DNA of 64,000 bases. Origin: an uncultured Verrucomicrobiota bacterium. GTDB taxonomy: Bacteria > Verrucomicrobiota > Verrucomicrobiia > Limisphaerales > UBA9464. A program made the translations under genes and the position numbers. Positions 1 through 8,101 of the stretch are shown one piece after another (positions within the stretch are counted from its first letter, which is position 1; each line of letters opens with the position of its first letter). The stretch is taken from NCBI GenBank assembly GCA_903910585.1, contig CAIWAH010000249.1:1-64000 (forward strand), read 5' to 3'. The notes beneath the pieces are model-generated. The model made no database searches. It worked only from the letters and a program-made list of their open reading frames with translations, and was not told where the DNA came from.

Positions 1-549
1 CGCCTTGGCCACATTGGCGGGATTCTTCGATCCGAGGGACTTTGACAAAATGTCGCGGACACCTGCTGCCTCAACCACAGCCCTTACGGTCTTACCGCAA
101 ATCAGACCAGTCCCGGGAGCCGCAGGCTTCAGGAGAATCTTGGCGCCATCGAACTCCGAAAGTACCTCGTGGGGGATTGTCGAGTTCGAGAGCGAAACGG
201 ACTCCAAGTGACTCTTCGCCTTTTCACCCCCCTTTTTGATGGCATCGCTTACCTCGCCACCCTTCCCCAACCCAATCCCAACTTTTCCAGCCCGATCTCC
301 AACCACAATCAAGGCACTGAAGCTGAAACGACGACCGCCTTTGACCACTTTGGATGACCGATTTATGAATACCGTCCTCTCTGACAAACCGTCGGACTTG
401 TCATCCGAGGACTCCCGGGAATCTCGACGACGGCCGCCGGGTCGACCACCCCGGCCTTCTCCCCGGCCACCGCGCTGGAATGAGCGTTGTTCTACCGGAG
501 GTGCCGGCTGGCCCTCTGCTGGCTTTGAAATATTTGCTTCGTCAGACAC
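1..549 (-). CDS. rpsE: 30S ribosomal protein S5, C-terminus outside window
   Basis: Small-subunit protein involved in decoding accuracy. It is read on the minus strand from a GTG at 549, which has a good ribosome binding site (GAGGT about 7 bases upstream) and follows rplR by 15 bases. 183 codons are visible and the 3' end lies beyond position 1. Residues from about 57 match the S5 core ([20 protein letters not shown], then [13 protein letters not shown]). Before the core is an unusual leader of about 56 residues, Pro/Gln-rich and then Arg/Gly-rich (residues 24-42), which most S5 proteins lack. No ATG is available in this frame closer to the core, so the leader appears to be translated. Confidence 0.95.
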   Translation of the reverse strand, partial: MSDEANISKPAEGQPAPPVEQRSFQRGGRGEGRGGRPGGRRRDSRESSDDKSDGLSERTVFINRSSKVVKGGRRFSFSALIVVGDRAGKVGIGLGKGGEVSDAIKKGGEKAKSHLESVSLSNSTIPHEVLSEFDGAKILLKPAAPGTGLICGKTVRAVVEAAGVRDILSKSLGSKNPANVAKA

Positions 550-564
550 GTTCTACCTCAAGTG

Positions 565-921
565 TTAAAAGATTAATCCGCTGTTTCTTGCAGCATCCGC
601 CAAGGCGCGAACCTTTCCGTGGTATCTTGCTCCACCACGGTCGAATACCACCTTCGATATTCCTACAGCTTTCGCCGCATTGGCGGCCATCTGGCCGACG
701 ACCACCGCAGCGGCAGCGTTTGCCTTGCGTTGTGCGGACTCCAATGAGAGGGAATTTGCATGCGCAACGGTCTTCCCCTCCAAATCGTCCACGAACTGAA
801 CGTAGATGTTTCGACCGGAAAACTTTACACTCATCCGGGGCGTCTGCCGGCTGCCGACCACCTTCTGCCTTACCCGACGGTGCCGGGCGTTGGCCAACTT
901 CTTGCTTCTCTGCGGTGTCAT
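565..921 (-). CDS. rplR: 50S ribosomal protein L18
   Basis: Protein of 118 residues that binds 5S rRNA in the central protuberance of the large subunit. It has the usual L18 layout: a basic N-terminus (residues 5-20), the strand segment RNIYVQFVDD, and the C-terminal signature FDRGGARYHGKVRALADAAR. Length is normal. It lies 11 bases after rplF and 15 before rpsE, so it belongs to the same transcript. Confidence 0.97.
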   Translation of the reverse strand: MTPQRSKKLANARHRRVRQKVVGSRQTPRMSVKFSGRNIYVQFVDDLEGKTVAHANSLSLESAQRKANAAAAVVVGQMAANAAKAVGISKVVFDRGGARYHGKVRALADAARNSGLIF

Positions 922-932
922 AGAGTCGACCC

Positions 933-1469
933 TTATTGCACAGTCTTTCCTTCCTTGCGTTTGACCTTCTCGTCGCTGTATCTGACCCCCTTACCCTTAT
1001 ACGGTTCCGGGGGATAATACGATCTCAATTCGGCAGCAACCATTCCAACCAGTTGCCGGTCAGGTCCCTCAATCAGGATTTTTGTCCCCTCCTCAACCTT
1101 TACTTTGATTCCGGCAGGAATTGGGTAATTGATTGGATGACTGAACCCCAAATTCATGATCACCGTCTCACCCGAAACAGAGGCTTTGAACCCCACGCCT
1201 TGGATTTCGAGCCTTTTTGAAAATCCTGTGCTGAGCCCGACAACCATGTTGTTGAGGAGTGACCTCGCCAGTCCATGCATCGCTTTGGACCGGCTCGAGT
1301 CATCGGCCCTAGCCACCAACAAGGTGTTTCCGCTCAGCGAAGCAGTCGTATTGGCGGGAAGCCCGAGCTTCAACCGCCCCTTTGGACCCTCACCACTGAC
1401 TTCCATCCCGGCGATCGAGAGCTTAACGCCGGATGGGACCGTAATCGGCTGTTTTCCAACTCGTGACAT
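933..1469 (-). CDS. rplF: 50S ribosomal protein L6
   Basis: Large-subunit protein near the factor-binding region, 178 residues, normal for L6. The N-terminal MSRVGKQPITVPSGV and the C-terminal signature around PPEPYKGKGVRYSDEKVKRK are typical. It sits between rpsH and rplR in the standard spc order, with 9 bases to the rpsH stop. Confidence 0.98.
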   Translation of the reverse strand: MSRVGKQPITVPSGVKLSIAGMEVSGEGPKGRLKLGLPANTTASLSGNTLLVARADDSSRSKAMHGLARSLLNNMVVGLSTGFSKRLEIQGVGFKASVSGETVIMNLGFSHPINYPIPAGIKVKVEEGTKILIEGPDRQLVGMVAAELRSYYPPEPYKGKGVRYSDEKVKRKEGKTVQ

Positions 1470-1478
1470 AAAATCTAA

Positions 1479-1865
1479 TCACCAAACAGAACAGACAATT
1501 TCGCCCCCCAGATTGGCCTTCTGGGCGCTCACACCGCTCATCACCCCTTTGGGGGTCGAAATCACGGTGACACCCATTCCACCTAGAACCTTTGGAATCT
1601 CCGATGCTGCGGAGTAGCGTCTCAGGCCTGGTTTGCTCACCTGACGAATCTCCGTGATGGCGCTTCCCTTGCCAGCATATTTCAGGTGAATCGTGAGCTT
1701 CTTAATCTTTTCACCGGACACCTCGTATGATGAAACGTAACCCTCCGACTTAAGAACGGCGACGACAGCCTCTTTTAGTTTGGAATGAAACAGGCACACC
1801 TTGGGATGAAACGCCGCGGCACCATTCCTGATGGTGACAACCAAATCTGCTACTGGATCGTGCAT
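1479..1865 (-). CDS. rpsH: 30S ribosomal protein S8
   Basis: Small-subunit assembly protein; in enterobacteria it also represses the spc operon. I chose the ATG at 1865 (MHDPVADLVVTIRN), which matches the usual S8 start and gives 128 residues. A TTG ten codons upstream would overlap the end of rpsN and is less likely. The C-terminal signature GVMSGVSAQKANLGGEIVCSVW is near-canonical S8 (family GxxTDxxARxxxVGGExLCxVW). Confidence 0.97.
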   Translation of the reverse strand: MHDPVADLVVTIRNGAAAFHPKVCLFHSKLKEAVVAVLKSEGYVSSYEVSGEKIKKLTIHLKYAGKGSAITEIRQVSKPGLRRYSAASEIPKVLGGMGVTVISTPKGVMSGVSAQKANLGGEIVCSVW

Positions 1866-1888
1866 ATGTTTGCTATACTGCTGCCGAC

Positions 1889-2158
1889 CTACCAACTGGC
1901 CTTGATTACGCCGGGAATTAGCCCTGCCATTGCCGCCTCCCTGAAAGTCAATCGGGATACACCATACTTCCGGAGGAAACCGCGCCTACGCCCGCTTAGG
2001 AGACACCGGTTTACCAATCGGACCGAGCTTGAATTCCTGGGCAATTTCGCCAGTGAAGCGTAGTCACCCTTCGCCTTAAGTTCGGCGCGTTTCGCCGCGA
2101 ATTTGGCGACGAGTTCAGACCTGCGCTTGTTGCGTTCCAGCCAAGCTTTCTTTGCCAT
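1889..2158 (-). CDS. rpsN: 30S ribosomal protein S14, zinc-independent form
   Basis: Protein of 89 residues needed for assembly of the 30S head. It is the longer S14 type without the CxxC...CxxC zinc ribbon. The conserved stretch LPRNSSSVRLVNRC, then GFLRKYGVSR, and the ending IPGVIKASW identify it. It lies 7 bases after rplE. Confidence 0.97.
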   Translation of the reverse strand: MAKKAWLERNKRRSELVAKFAAKRAELKAKGDYASLAKLPRNSSSVRLVNRCLLSGRRRGFLRKYGVSRLTFREAAMAGLIPGVIKASW

Positions 2159-2165
2159 AAGATTA

Positions 2166-2705
2166 TTACTTCGAGAACGGCATTCCGAGGGCCTTAAGCA
2201 GCGCCAAGGCCCCTTTGTTTTCCCTAGCCGACGTTACGATGGTAACATCCAAACCCTGCTGGCGCTTAACCTTGTCGAGTTCAATCTCCGGGAATATTGA
2301 CTGATCCGGAAACCCAATCGAGTATGCTCCGCGCCCGTCGAATTTGCGCGGCGAGATCCCGCGGAAGTCCCGAATGCGGGGAAGCGAACAGGTAATGAGG
2401 CGGTCAAGGAACTCATACATCCGGTCTTTCCGGAGCGTAACCTTGCAACCAACGGGCATCCCCTTTCGCAGCTTGAAATTGGCGATGCTCTGCTTGGCCT
2501 TTGTAATCACCGGCTTCTGTCCGGCAATTGCCGCCAATTCCTTGACCGCTTCCTCAATCGCACCCTTTTCAGCGTCAGAGCGGACGCCCATGTTCAAGGT
2601 GATCTTCAGCACCCGAGGCACTTGATGTTTATTGGAACAACCAAGTTCCGCCGCCAACGAGGGAGCAACTTCGTCTTTGTATTTCTGGTAAAGTCTAGGC
2701 TTCAT
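2166..2705 (-). CDS. rplE: 50S ribosomal protein L5
   Basis: 5S rRNA-binding protein of 179 residues, normal length. Family features seen are the N-terminal [17 protein letters not shown], the conserved [13 protein letters not shown] strand, [21 protein letters not shown] and the IFPEIE segment near the C-terminus. It sits between rplX and rpsN in standard order. Confidence 0.98.
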   Translation of the reverse strand: MKPRLYQKYKDEVAPSLAAELGCSNKHQVPRVLKITLNMGVRSDAEKGAIEEAVKELAAIAGQKPVITKAKQSIANFKLRKGMPVGCKVTLRKDRMYEFLDRLITCSLPRIRDFRGISPRKFDGRGAYSIGFPDQSIFPEIELDKVKRQQGLDVTIVTSARENKGALALLKALGMPFSK

Positions 2706-2720
2706 CGGATTTCACTACTA

Positions 2721-3083
2721 TTAGTTGCCGGCCCTTCGCCGATCATATTCGGAAGCTTTCATCACATTGGAAATGTGAATCGGTCCTTCCAGCCACAACA
2801 GTGCGCCATTTGGGTTCTCTTGGTTCTTACGGACATGGTGCAACTGGGGTTTTACAAGTCGGAACCGGTCCAACTCGTGTGCCGTCGCCCCCTTTTCCCG
2901 CAACGCCTTGGAGCCATCATCTTCACCTTTGGCCCTAGAATCGATGCCCTCGACGTAGACGAGCAATTTTTTTCGATTCACCCTTGTAATCTTGCACCTG
3001 CGACCTCGGGCACCGCCGGAGATCACCACTACTTCGTCACCTGTCTTGACGTGAAATGACTTTTGCTCTGGCTGTATCTTCAT
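2721..3083 (-). CDS. rplX: 50S ribosomal protein L24 with internal insertion
   Basis: Assembly-initiator protein of the large subunit. The KOW-type N-terminus ([19 protein letters not shown]) and the C-terminal half ([10 protein letters not shown]...[10 protein letters not shown]) are clear. Between VYVEGI (about residue 47) and the VRKNQ segment lies a charged insert of roughly 30 residues that ordinary bacterial L24 lacks, making the protein 120 residues. The start overlaps the end of rplN by 4 bases (ATGA), so the two are translationally coupled. Confidence 0.95.
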   Translation of the reverse strand: MKIQPEQKSFHVKTGDEVVVISGGARGRRCKITRVNRKKLLVYVEGIDSRAKGEDDGSKALREKGATAHELDRFRLVKPQLHHVRKNQENPNGALLWLEGPIHISNVMKASEYDRRRAGN

Positions 3084-3445
3084 AGAACTTCGGGTGCCAG
3101 TGAAATGATTTTCATGAACTTCTTTTCCCGCAGCTCGCGTGCGACCGGACCAAAGATCCGGGTGCCTTTCGGATTGTTCTCCTTGTCAATTATCACGCAC
3201 GCATTGCGGTCGAACCTCAGCAATGAGCCATCCGCACGTCGAATTGGCCTCTTGGTCCTGACGATTACAGCCGACTGAACCTCCCCCTTCTTGACGGTTC
3301 CGTCAGGAGCGGCTTCCTTGATGTGAACCTTGATTACGTCTCCTACCGCGGCATACCGCTGGTTCCGCCCGATCACACCAATCGCCCAAGCCAACTTGGC
3401 CCCGGTGTTGTCGGCGACATCCAAACTAGACCTTATCTGAAGCAT
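3080..3445 (-). CDS. rplN: 50S ribosomal protein L14
   Basis: Large-subunit protein of 121 residues at the subunit interface. The start [19 protein letters not shown], the central [15 protein letters not shown] and the C-terminal [26 protein letters not shown] are all canonical. It overlaps the rplX start by 4 bases. Confidence 0.98.
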   Translation of the reverse strand: MLQIRSSLDVADNTGAKLAWAIGVIGRNQRYAAVGDVIKVHIKEAAPDGTVKKGEVQSAVIVRTKRPIRRADGSLLRFDRNACVIIDKENNPKGTRIFGPVARELREKKFMKIISLAPEVL

Positions 3446-3458
3446 ATAAGTATTCTGT

Positions 3459-3737
3459 TCAGTTCTCCGACTTCCGATTTTCCATCACCTTGACCAACGT
3501 CCATCGTTTTAGCTTGGAGAGCGGTCGGGACTGCCGGATCAACACCAAATCCCCCTCAGCAGCGGCGCCGCTTTCGTCGTGGGCATAGAATTTCTTCGAC
3601 CGCGTCACAACCTTTTTCAGTTGCGGATGCCGATAGCGACGTTCAACCTGAACGACCAACGTCTTTTCCATCCGGTCGGATACTACACGCCCGACCCTTT
3701 CCGGCATGTTTTCAGAGCAGCTCACAGAAGTTCCCAT
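3459..3737 (-). CDS. rpsQ: 30S ribosomal protein S17
   Basis: Primary 16S rRNA-binding protein. I chose the ATG at 3737, which lies just after the rpmC stop and has an AAGGAT ribosome binding site. A longer open frame runs back through rpmC but has no support. The product is 92 residues with a short extra N-terminus before [20 protein letters not shown], the usual S17 opening. The central [10 protein letters not shown] and [17 protein letters not shown] segments are typical. Confidence 0.96.
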   Translation of the reverse strand: MGTSVSCSENMPERVGRVVSDRMEKTLVVQVERRYRHPQLKKVVTRSKKFYAHDESGAAAEGDLVLIRQSRPLSKLKRWTLVKVMENRKSEN

Positions 3738-3741
3738 ATCC

Positions 3742-3957
3742 TTAGTTTTTTGCCGAAGTCTTGCCATGGAGCTGTGACCGGCGCGTCTCGCAGCGGGCGA
3801 TGTTCTTTTTGATTTCCCCGATGACGTGTGTCTTCTCCAACCGTGAGGTGGATTTCTGAAGGCGGGCGTCGAACAGCTGCCGGCGCAGCTCATTGGCCTT
3901 CAAAGCCAACTCAGAATCCGAAAGCTCGCTGATTTGTTTGTTAAATTCTGCCGCCAT
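3742..3957 (-). CDS. rpmC: 50S ribosomal protein L29
   Basis: Small helical protein (71 residues) near the exit tunnel. The pattern [36 protein letters not shown] is the standard L29 helical pair, followed by a short basic tail. It lies 9 bases after rplP. Confidence 0.95.
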   Translation of the reverse strand: MAAEFNKQISELSDSELALKANELRRQLFDARLQKSTSRLEKTHVIGEIKKNIARCETRRSQLHGKTSAKN

Positions 3958-3966
3958 ATCAAACTG

Positions 3967-4383
3967 TTATGCTAATTTGTGCCTCACCACGAAACGGGTC
4001 CGGATACACAGTTTGCTGGCGGCCAATCGCATGGCCTCCTTGGCAACCGCTTCGCTGACCCCATCTACTTCAAAGAGAATGTTTGCCGGACGGATCACAG
4101 CGACCCACGATTCAACGCCACCTTTGCCAGTACCCATTCGGACTTCCAACGGCTTTTTCGTAAAACTCTTGTCCGGAAAGATCCGAATCCACACCTTGCC
4201 ACGCCGCTTCATGTAGCGGGTGATGGCCACACGGGCCGCCTCAATCTGCTTCGTGTCGAGCCAGCATCGCTCCAGAGCCTGCAGCCCATATTCGCCGAAC
4301 GCAACCGCCTGGCCACGGGTGGCCAACCCACAGCGGCTTCCGCGTTGCATTTTGCGATACTTGACCCGTGACGGCATTAACAT
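3967..4383 (-). CDS. rplP: 50S ribosomal protein L16
   Basis: Large-subunit protein of 138 residues close to the A-site tRNA. The start [15 protein letters not shown], the segment [13 protein letters not shown], and [23 protein letters not shown] (with Ser in the usual GKGxxE stretch) are canonical. It follows rpsC by 12 bases. Confidence 0.98.
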   Translation of the reverse strand: MLMPSRVKYRKMQRGSRCGLATRGQAVAFGEYGLQALERCWLDTKQIEAARVAITRYMKRRGKVWIRIFPDKSFTKKPLEVRMGTGKGGVESWVAVIRPANILFEVDGVSEAVAKEAMRLAASKLCIRTRFVVRHKLA

Positions 4384-4395
4384 ATTAAAGCCTTA

Positions 4396-5067
4396 TTAGG
4401 AATTGACGGTTTCCTGCACCTTGGAAGCCACCGGTTCACTCCTCTTGAGTTCACCTTTACAAATCCAGCATTTCACACCCAGTTTGCCGTAGACCGTCTT
4501 CGCTTCCGCAAAGCCATAGTCAAGATTTGCCCGGAGAGTGTGGAGTGGAACCCTTCCCTGGTGGTAAATTTCGACCCTCGCGAGCTCGGCGCCGCCCAAT
4601 CGCCCAGCACAGCGGATTTTGATTCCATCAACTCCGAAATCCATTGCGGTTTGGACGGACTTCTTCATAGCCCTGCGAAACGAGATCCGACGCTCCAACT
4701 GCAAGGCTACGTTCTCTGCAACCAGTTGAGCGTCAGTTTCCGCCTGCTTGATTTCTTGAATGTCAACGTAGATTTCCTTGCCAGTGAGGCGGGAAAGGTC
4801 CTCCTTAATCTTGTCAATCTCAGCACCCTTACGGCCAATCACAACCCCTGGACGGGCAGTGAAAATGGTCACCCGGCATCGGCTAGCCGCCCGTTCAATG
4901 TTAATCCTTGGAACCGATGCCCCTTCTAATTTCTTTTGAAGTGTCTGCCGAATGAGGCGGTCCTCCTTCAGCAGCTTAGCGAAATCTTTCTTGCCTGAAA
5001 ACCACTTCGATCGCCAGTCCTTGGTCAACGGGATGCGGAGGCCGATCGGATTTGTTTTTTGCCCCAT
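4396..5067 (-). CDS. rpsC: 30S ribosomal protein S3
   Basis: Small-subunit protein lining the mRNA entry channel, 223 residues. It begins MGQKTNPIGLRI, carries the KH-type segment VVIGRKGAEIDKIKEDL and the C-terminal GVDGIKIRCAGRLGGAELARVE, all typical for S3. It lies 15 bases after rplV. Confidence 0.98.
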   Translation of the reverse strand: MGQKTNPIGLRIPLTKDWRSKWFSGKKDFAKLLKEDRLIRQTLQKKLEGASVPRINIERAASRCRVTIFTARPGVVIGRKGAEIDKIKEDLSRLTGKEIYVDIQEIKQAETDAQLVAENVALQLERRISFRRAMKKSVQTAMDFGVDGIKIRCAGRLGGAELARVEIYHQGRVPLHTLRANLDYGFAEAKTVYGKLGVKCWICKGELKRSEPVASKVQETVNS

Positions 5068-5082
5068 AAGGAAGAATCTAGA

Positions 5083-5424
5083 TTAGTTGGCGGGAGCAGA
5101 CGACAGGATGATCCGGATGTGGCAGCTGCGCTTAAGAATCGGGCCAGCCGACCCGCGGGCTTTGGGAACGAAACGCTTGATGCTGCCCGCGGTCTCCGCA
5201 GCGGCGCGCTCGACAATCAGGGTGTCGCCCTTCAAACCATGATTGTTTTCCGCATTGGCAATCGCCGACCTCAATGTCTGCGCAACCGCCTTCGCCGATT
5301 TTCTCGGAATGAACTGCAATATGTTAAGGGCCTCCACCGCATTTAGCCCCTGAATCTGCCTCACCACTTCGCGAACTTTTTGTGGTGACATCCTGAACCG
5401 GCGCTTGATCGCTTGAACCTTCAT
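5083..5424 (-). CDS. rplV: 50S ribosomal protein L22
   Basis: Exit-tunnel protein of 113 residues. It starts MKVQAIKRRFRMSPQKVREVV, a normal L22 opening, and has the central FIPRKSAKAVAQTLRSAIANAENN. The C-terminal hairpin region FVPKARGSAGPILKRSCHI is also typical. The last residues are short compared with some homologues. Confidence 0.97.
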   Translation of the reverse strand: MKVQAIKRRFRMSPQKVREVVRQIQGLNAVEALNILQFIPRKSAKAVAQTLRSAIANAENNHGLKGDTLIVERAAAETAGSIKRFVPKARGSAGPILKRSCHIRIILSSAPAN

Positions 5425-5430
5425 TTGATC

Positions 5431-5712
5431 CTACTTGGCTTCAGCCTTGGCAGTGTGGGCGCCATGCTTTTTGAACGTGCGGGTGAAAGAAAACTCCCCA
5501 AGCTTGTGACCAACCATGTTTTCGGTCACGAAAACGGCGTTGAAGACTTTCCCGTTGTGCACATTGAAGGTCAACCCGACGAAGTCCGGGGTAATGGTTG
5601 AACGGCGGGACCAAGTCTTGATCGGCTGCTTGTTTTTCGCAGCCTTCAGTCGCTCGATTTTTTCCAGCAAACTCGGATCCACGAATGGACCCTTCTTGAG
5701 TGATCGACCCAT
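5431..5712 (-). CDS. rpsS: 30S ribosomal protein S19
   Basis: Small-subunit head protein of 93 residues. It has the canonical [16 protein letters not shown] start, the [19 protein letters not shown] strand and the C-terminal [19 protein letters not shown]. It is separated from rplB by 3 bases and from rplV by 6. Confidence 0.98.
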   Translation of the reverse strand: MGRSLKKGPFVDPSLLEKIERLKAAKNKQPIKTWSRRSTITPDFVGLTFNVHNGKVFNAVFVTENMVGHKLGEFSFTRTFKKHGAHTAKAEAK

Positions 5713-5715
5713 ATT

Positions 5716-6561
5716 TTACTTCGCTTTTAGCGGTTTTCCGTTCCGGCGAACCACGATGAACTTGTCAGAAAGTTTATGCCGTTTGCGGGTCTTCTGCCCC
5801 TTGGCCAGCTTACCCCATGGCGACATCAGATGCTGGCGACCGCCACCACCCTTCGATTTCCCCTGGCCGCCACCATTTGGGTGGTCCACCGGGTTTCGAG
5901 CCATACCGCGAGTGAGGGGACGTATTCCCATCCAACGCGCACGCCCAGCCTTTCCAAGGACCAAGTTTTCCCACTGCGCGTTACCCACCTTGCCGATTGT
6001 CGCCAAGCAATTCGCATGAACCTTCCGGATTTCTCCGGATGGCAAGCGCAACTGCGCATAGCCACCATCGACCGCCATCAAAGTCGCAAACCCACCTGCA
6101 GAGCGGACCATTTGAGCGCCCCGCCCCGGAATCATTTCGATGCAATGAACATCAGTCCCAACCGGCACCCGGTTCAGCGGAAGTGCATTCCCAACCGACG
6201 GTGAAGCATCTTTCCCGGAGCAGATTTGAACCCCAACAGACAAGCCTTCCGGAGCGACGATGTAGGCTTTCTCACCGCAGGAATATTCAATCAGCGCGAT
6301 ACGGGCGCTCCTATTGGGATCGTATTCGATTGCAACCACCCTGGCTGCATCTGCACGCTTCCTAAGCCAGTCAATCTGCCGGATTCGGCGGGCATGACCA
6401 CCACCACGAGCACGCACCGTCACTCGGCCGTGGTTGTTGCGGCCGCCGGTTCCGCGCTTACGATACGTCAGCGACTTTTCGGGCCGACTCTTGGTGATGT
6501 CGGAAAAATCCTGAACAGTCGCGTATCGTTGCGAAGGTGTTAACGGCCTGAACGTCTTCAC
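5716..6561 (-). CDS. rplB: 50S ribosomal protein L2
   Basis: Large-subunit protein of 281 residues required for subunit association and peptidyl-transferase assembly. It reads from a GTG at 6561 with a stop 15 bases upstream in the same frame, so the start is well bounded. The signatures GGRNNHGRVTVRARGGGH, EYDPNRSARIALIEY and the C-terminal NPVDHPNGGGQGKSKGG are seen. The usual second His of the DHPH motif is Asn here. It is the first gene of this ribosomal cluster; no rplW, rplD, rplC or rpsJ lies upstream. Confidence 0.97.
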   Translation of the reverse strand: MKTFRPLTPSQRYATVQDFSDITKSRPEKSLTYRKRGTGGRNNHGRVTVRARGGGHARRIRQIDWLRKRADAARVVAIEYDPNRSARIALIEYSCGEKAYIVAPEGLSVGVQICSGKDASPSVGNALPLNRVPVGTDVHCIEMIPGRGAQMVRSAGGFATLMAVDGGYAQLRLPSGEIRKVHANCLATIGKVGNAQWENLVLGKAGRARWMGIRPLTRGMARNPVDHPNGGGQGKSKGGGGRQHLMSPWGKLAKGQKTRKRHKLSDKFIVVRRNGKPLKAK

Positions 6562-7670
6562 GGTTAATGTTGTTGCCTACGTGCTTCTTCCGCGTCGCCA
6601 ATTCATTGATCGAAACTGATTCTGACCACCGGCAAAACGGAGCGCGGAGAATGGTGGTGCTCACTCCTTCGTGCAATAACTTTTTGACACTTTTTGAGGC
6701 GGCCTCCGAAGTCGGGCGAAGTTTCTATGCGGATGGCCTCTGAGGGGCCTTGGCCGCACGATTCGCCCCGCCCTAGCGCTTGGCTCGGCGTATCTGGAAA
6801 CCATCCGCCCTGAGGTGATTGTCGACATCCGCAACTCCACACCGGTGTTTTGGGGAATCGGCCCCAAAATTCAGCTTGGCCGCGGTTTCGGAAGCGGCGG
6901 CCCGCCGCGAGTCGCTGGATTGTTTTGACAATGACGCCATATGAGTGTTGACAGCCGTTACTCGATGTGTGTGCCCTGCCGTAATCACACCACGCAACGT
7001 CACCAATTCGTCTCCGAGACGGACTTGCAAACCGTGGTTGAGGATATTGCCTCGAGCTGTGAATTGAACGCTCCCGGAGTGTCCCAAGAGGCAATTCACG
7101 TGCTGAATCCCGGACGACTACGCTCGCGAGTCTGTTTCTCCGGTTGCGAAACATTCGGTTGTCTCGAAAAGAGATCCCCCATGCTGGTGGCTGCGTTAAG
7201 AGTCCGCTGGCGCACCGGTGGCAGGCCCGCTCGATTTTGCGTTTCCGATCAGGAGGACTGGCGGCAGTTCTCGCAGCCGGTCCTGCACCTCGCAAAACCG
7301 ATTAATGGGGCCACGGACGTTGAAATCGTGGCCCCCACGGAAATACAGGTCCTTCTCGGGCGTCAGCACACTCCAACTGGAGGGAAGTCCCACGATGGTT
7401 CACGGGGCAAATTGGCCGCAGTTGGAATTGGGGCATCTGCGGATCAGAGCTTAATTCTGTTCACGGCCTGACGAGGACCGCGAACAATGGCGTTCAGTGG
7501 AGTTGACGCCAACCGGGCCAGAACGGGTCCCTCCGGCCGTTCCGCGCGTTGGCGATGCATCCTCGGGTCAGCTCTGCCTCAATTGCAGGACCCGGAATTC
7601 GAACCCGTCCACGTTGAGTTTGTGACGGGCCAATTCGACCGGAGGCTGAAAGCCCAGAACACGCCTCCTG
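6562..7670. other. stretch without a supportable gene upstream of rplB
   Basis: About 1.1 kb between the ribosomal cluster and the ferredoxin gene. I looked for rplW/rplD-like reading frames on the minus strand and found none. Several short open frames exist on both strands, but each breaks off within about 60-230 codons, changes frame, and shows no family motif. One minus-strand segment at about 7197-7393 reads like real protein (FRGGHDFN, RELPPVLLIGNAKSS) but is not recognised. The region may be decayed coding sequence together with the 5' region of the rplB transcript. Confidence 0.5.
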
Positions 7671-7700
7671 AAAGCGAAAACGCCCGCCGATGGGCGGGCG
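7671..7700 (-). terminator. rho-independent terminator after ferredoxin gene
   Basis: Perfect 8-bp stem CGCCCGCC/GGCGGGCG at 7681-7688 and 7693-7700 with a 4-base loop. Reading the minus strand it is followed by TTTTCGCTTT. It lies 30 bases after the ferredoxin stop codon on the same strand. Confidence 0.8.
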
Positions 7701-7729
7701 CGAACCTCTCAGAAATGGCTCTCAACTGT

Positions 7730-7963
7730 TCAGGCGCCGAAATTGCCGATCGCTTCGACCGGACATCCTTCCATGGCTTCCTTGCACTGAGCTTCTTCTT
7801 CGGGAGTTTCCGGCTGCTTTTTCACGTAGCTGTAGCCGCCATCTTCCCAGCGAGTAAAATTGTTGGGAGCGGTCTCGCGGCACAGGTCGCAATCAATGCA
7901 CTGGTTATCGACAAAAAACTTGCCGGTGACGTTCTGTTCGTAGCGATTGGCGATGTCGGCCAT
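7730..7963 (-). CDS. 4Fe-4S single-cluster ferredoxin
   Basis: Small cytoplasmic electron carrier of 77 residues. Cluster ligands are visible as CIDCDLC (CxxCxxC) and a distal CPVEAI, the pattern of one 4Fe-4S cluster as in bacterial ferredoxins of the Fer4_13/Fer4_15 type. An acidic stretch, PETPEEEAQCKEAMEG, lies between them. I chose the ATG at 7963 (MADIANRYEQ); the upstream in-frame extension looks non-coding. The gene stands alone with its own terminator. Its redox partner is not indicated by the neighbourhood. Confidence 0.9.
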   Translation of the reverse strand: MADIANRYEQNVTGKFFVDNQCIDCDLCRETAPNNFTRWEDGGYSYVKKQPETPEEEAQCKEAMEGCPVEAIGNFGA

Positions 7964-8101
7964 AGAATTTTCAGTGGTTAAAGATGACGCCGGTTTTATG
8001 GCGCGTGACCGAGACAGCCGGCAAGACTCATTTTGGCCGAAACCGTTGGGAGCAGCACCGTTTCGTGCAGCGCACACGCGGCCGAACGGCCGCTGCAAAA
8101 T

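Noticed and set aside
6458..6676. Minus-strand frame of 72 codons upstream of and overlapping rplB, considered as rplW.
   Set aside because: It overlaps rplB by about 100 bases in another frame and lacks the L23 motifs.
7575..7660. Possible tRNA on the minus strand because of a GGTTCGAATTCC-like T-loop segment.
   Set aside because: The T-stem does not pair properly (G-T at the key position) and no acceptor, D or anticodon arms can be folded in the 75 bases upstream.
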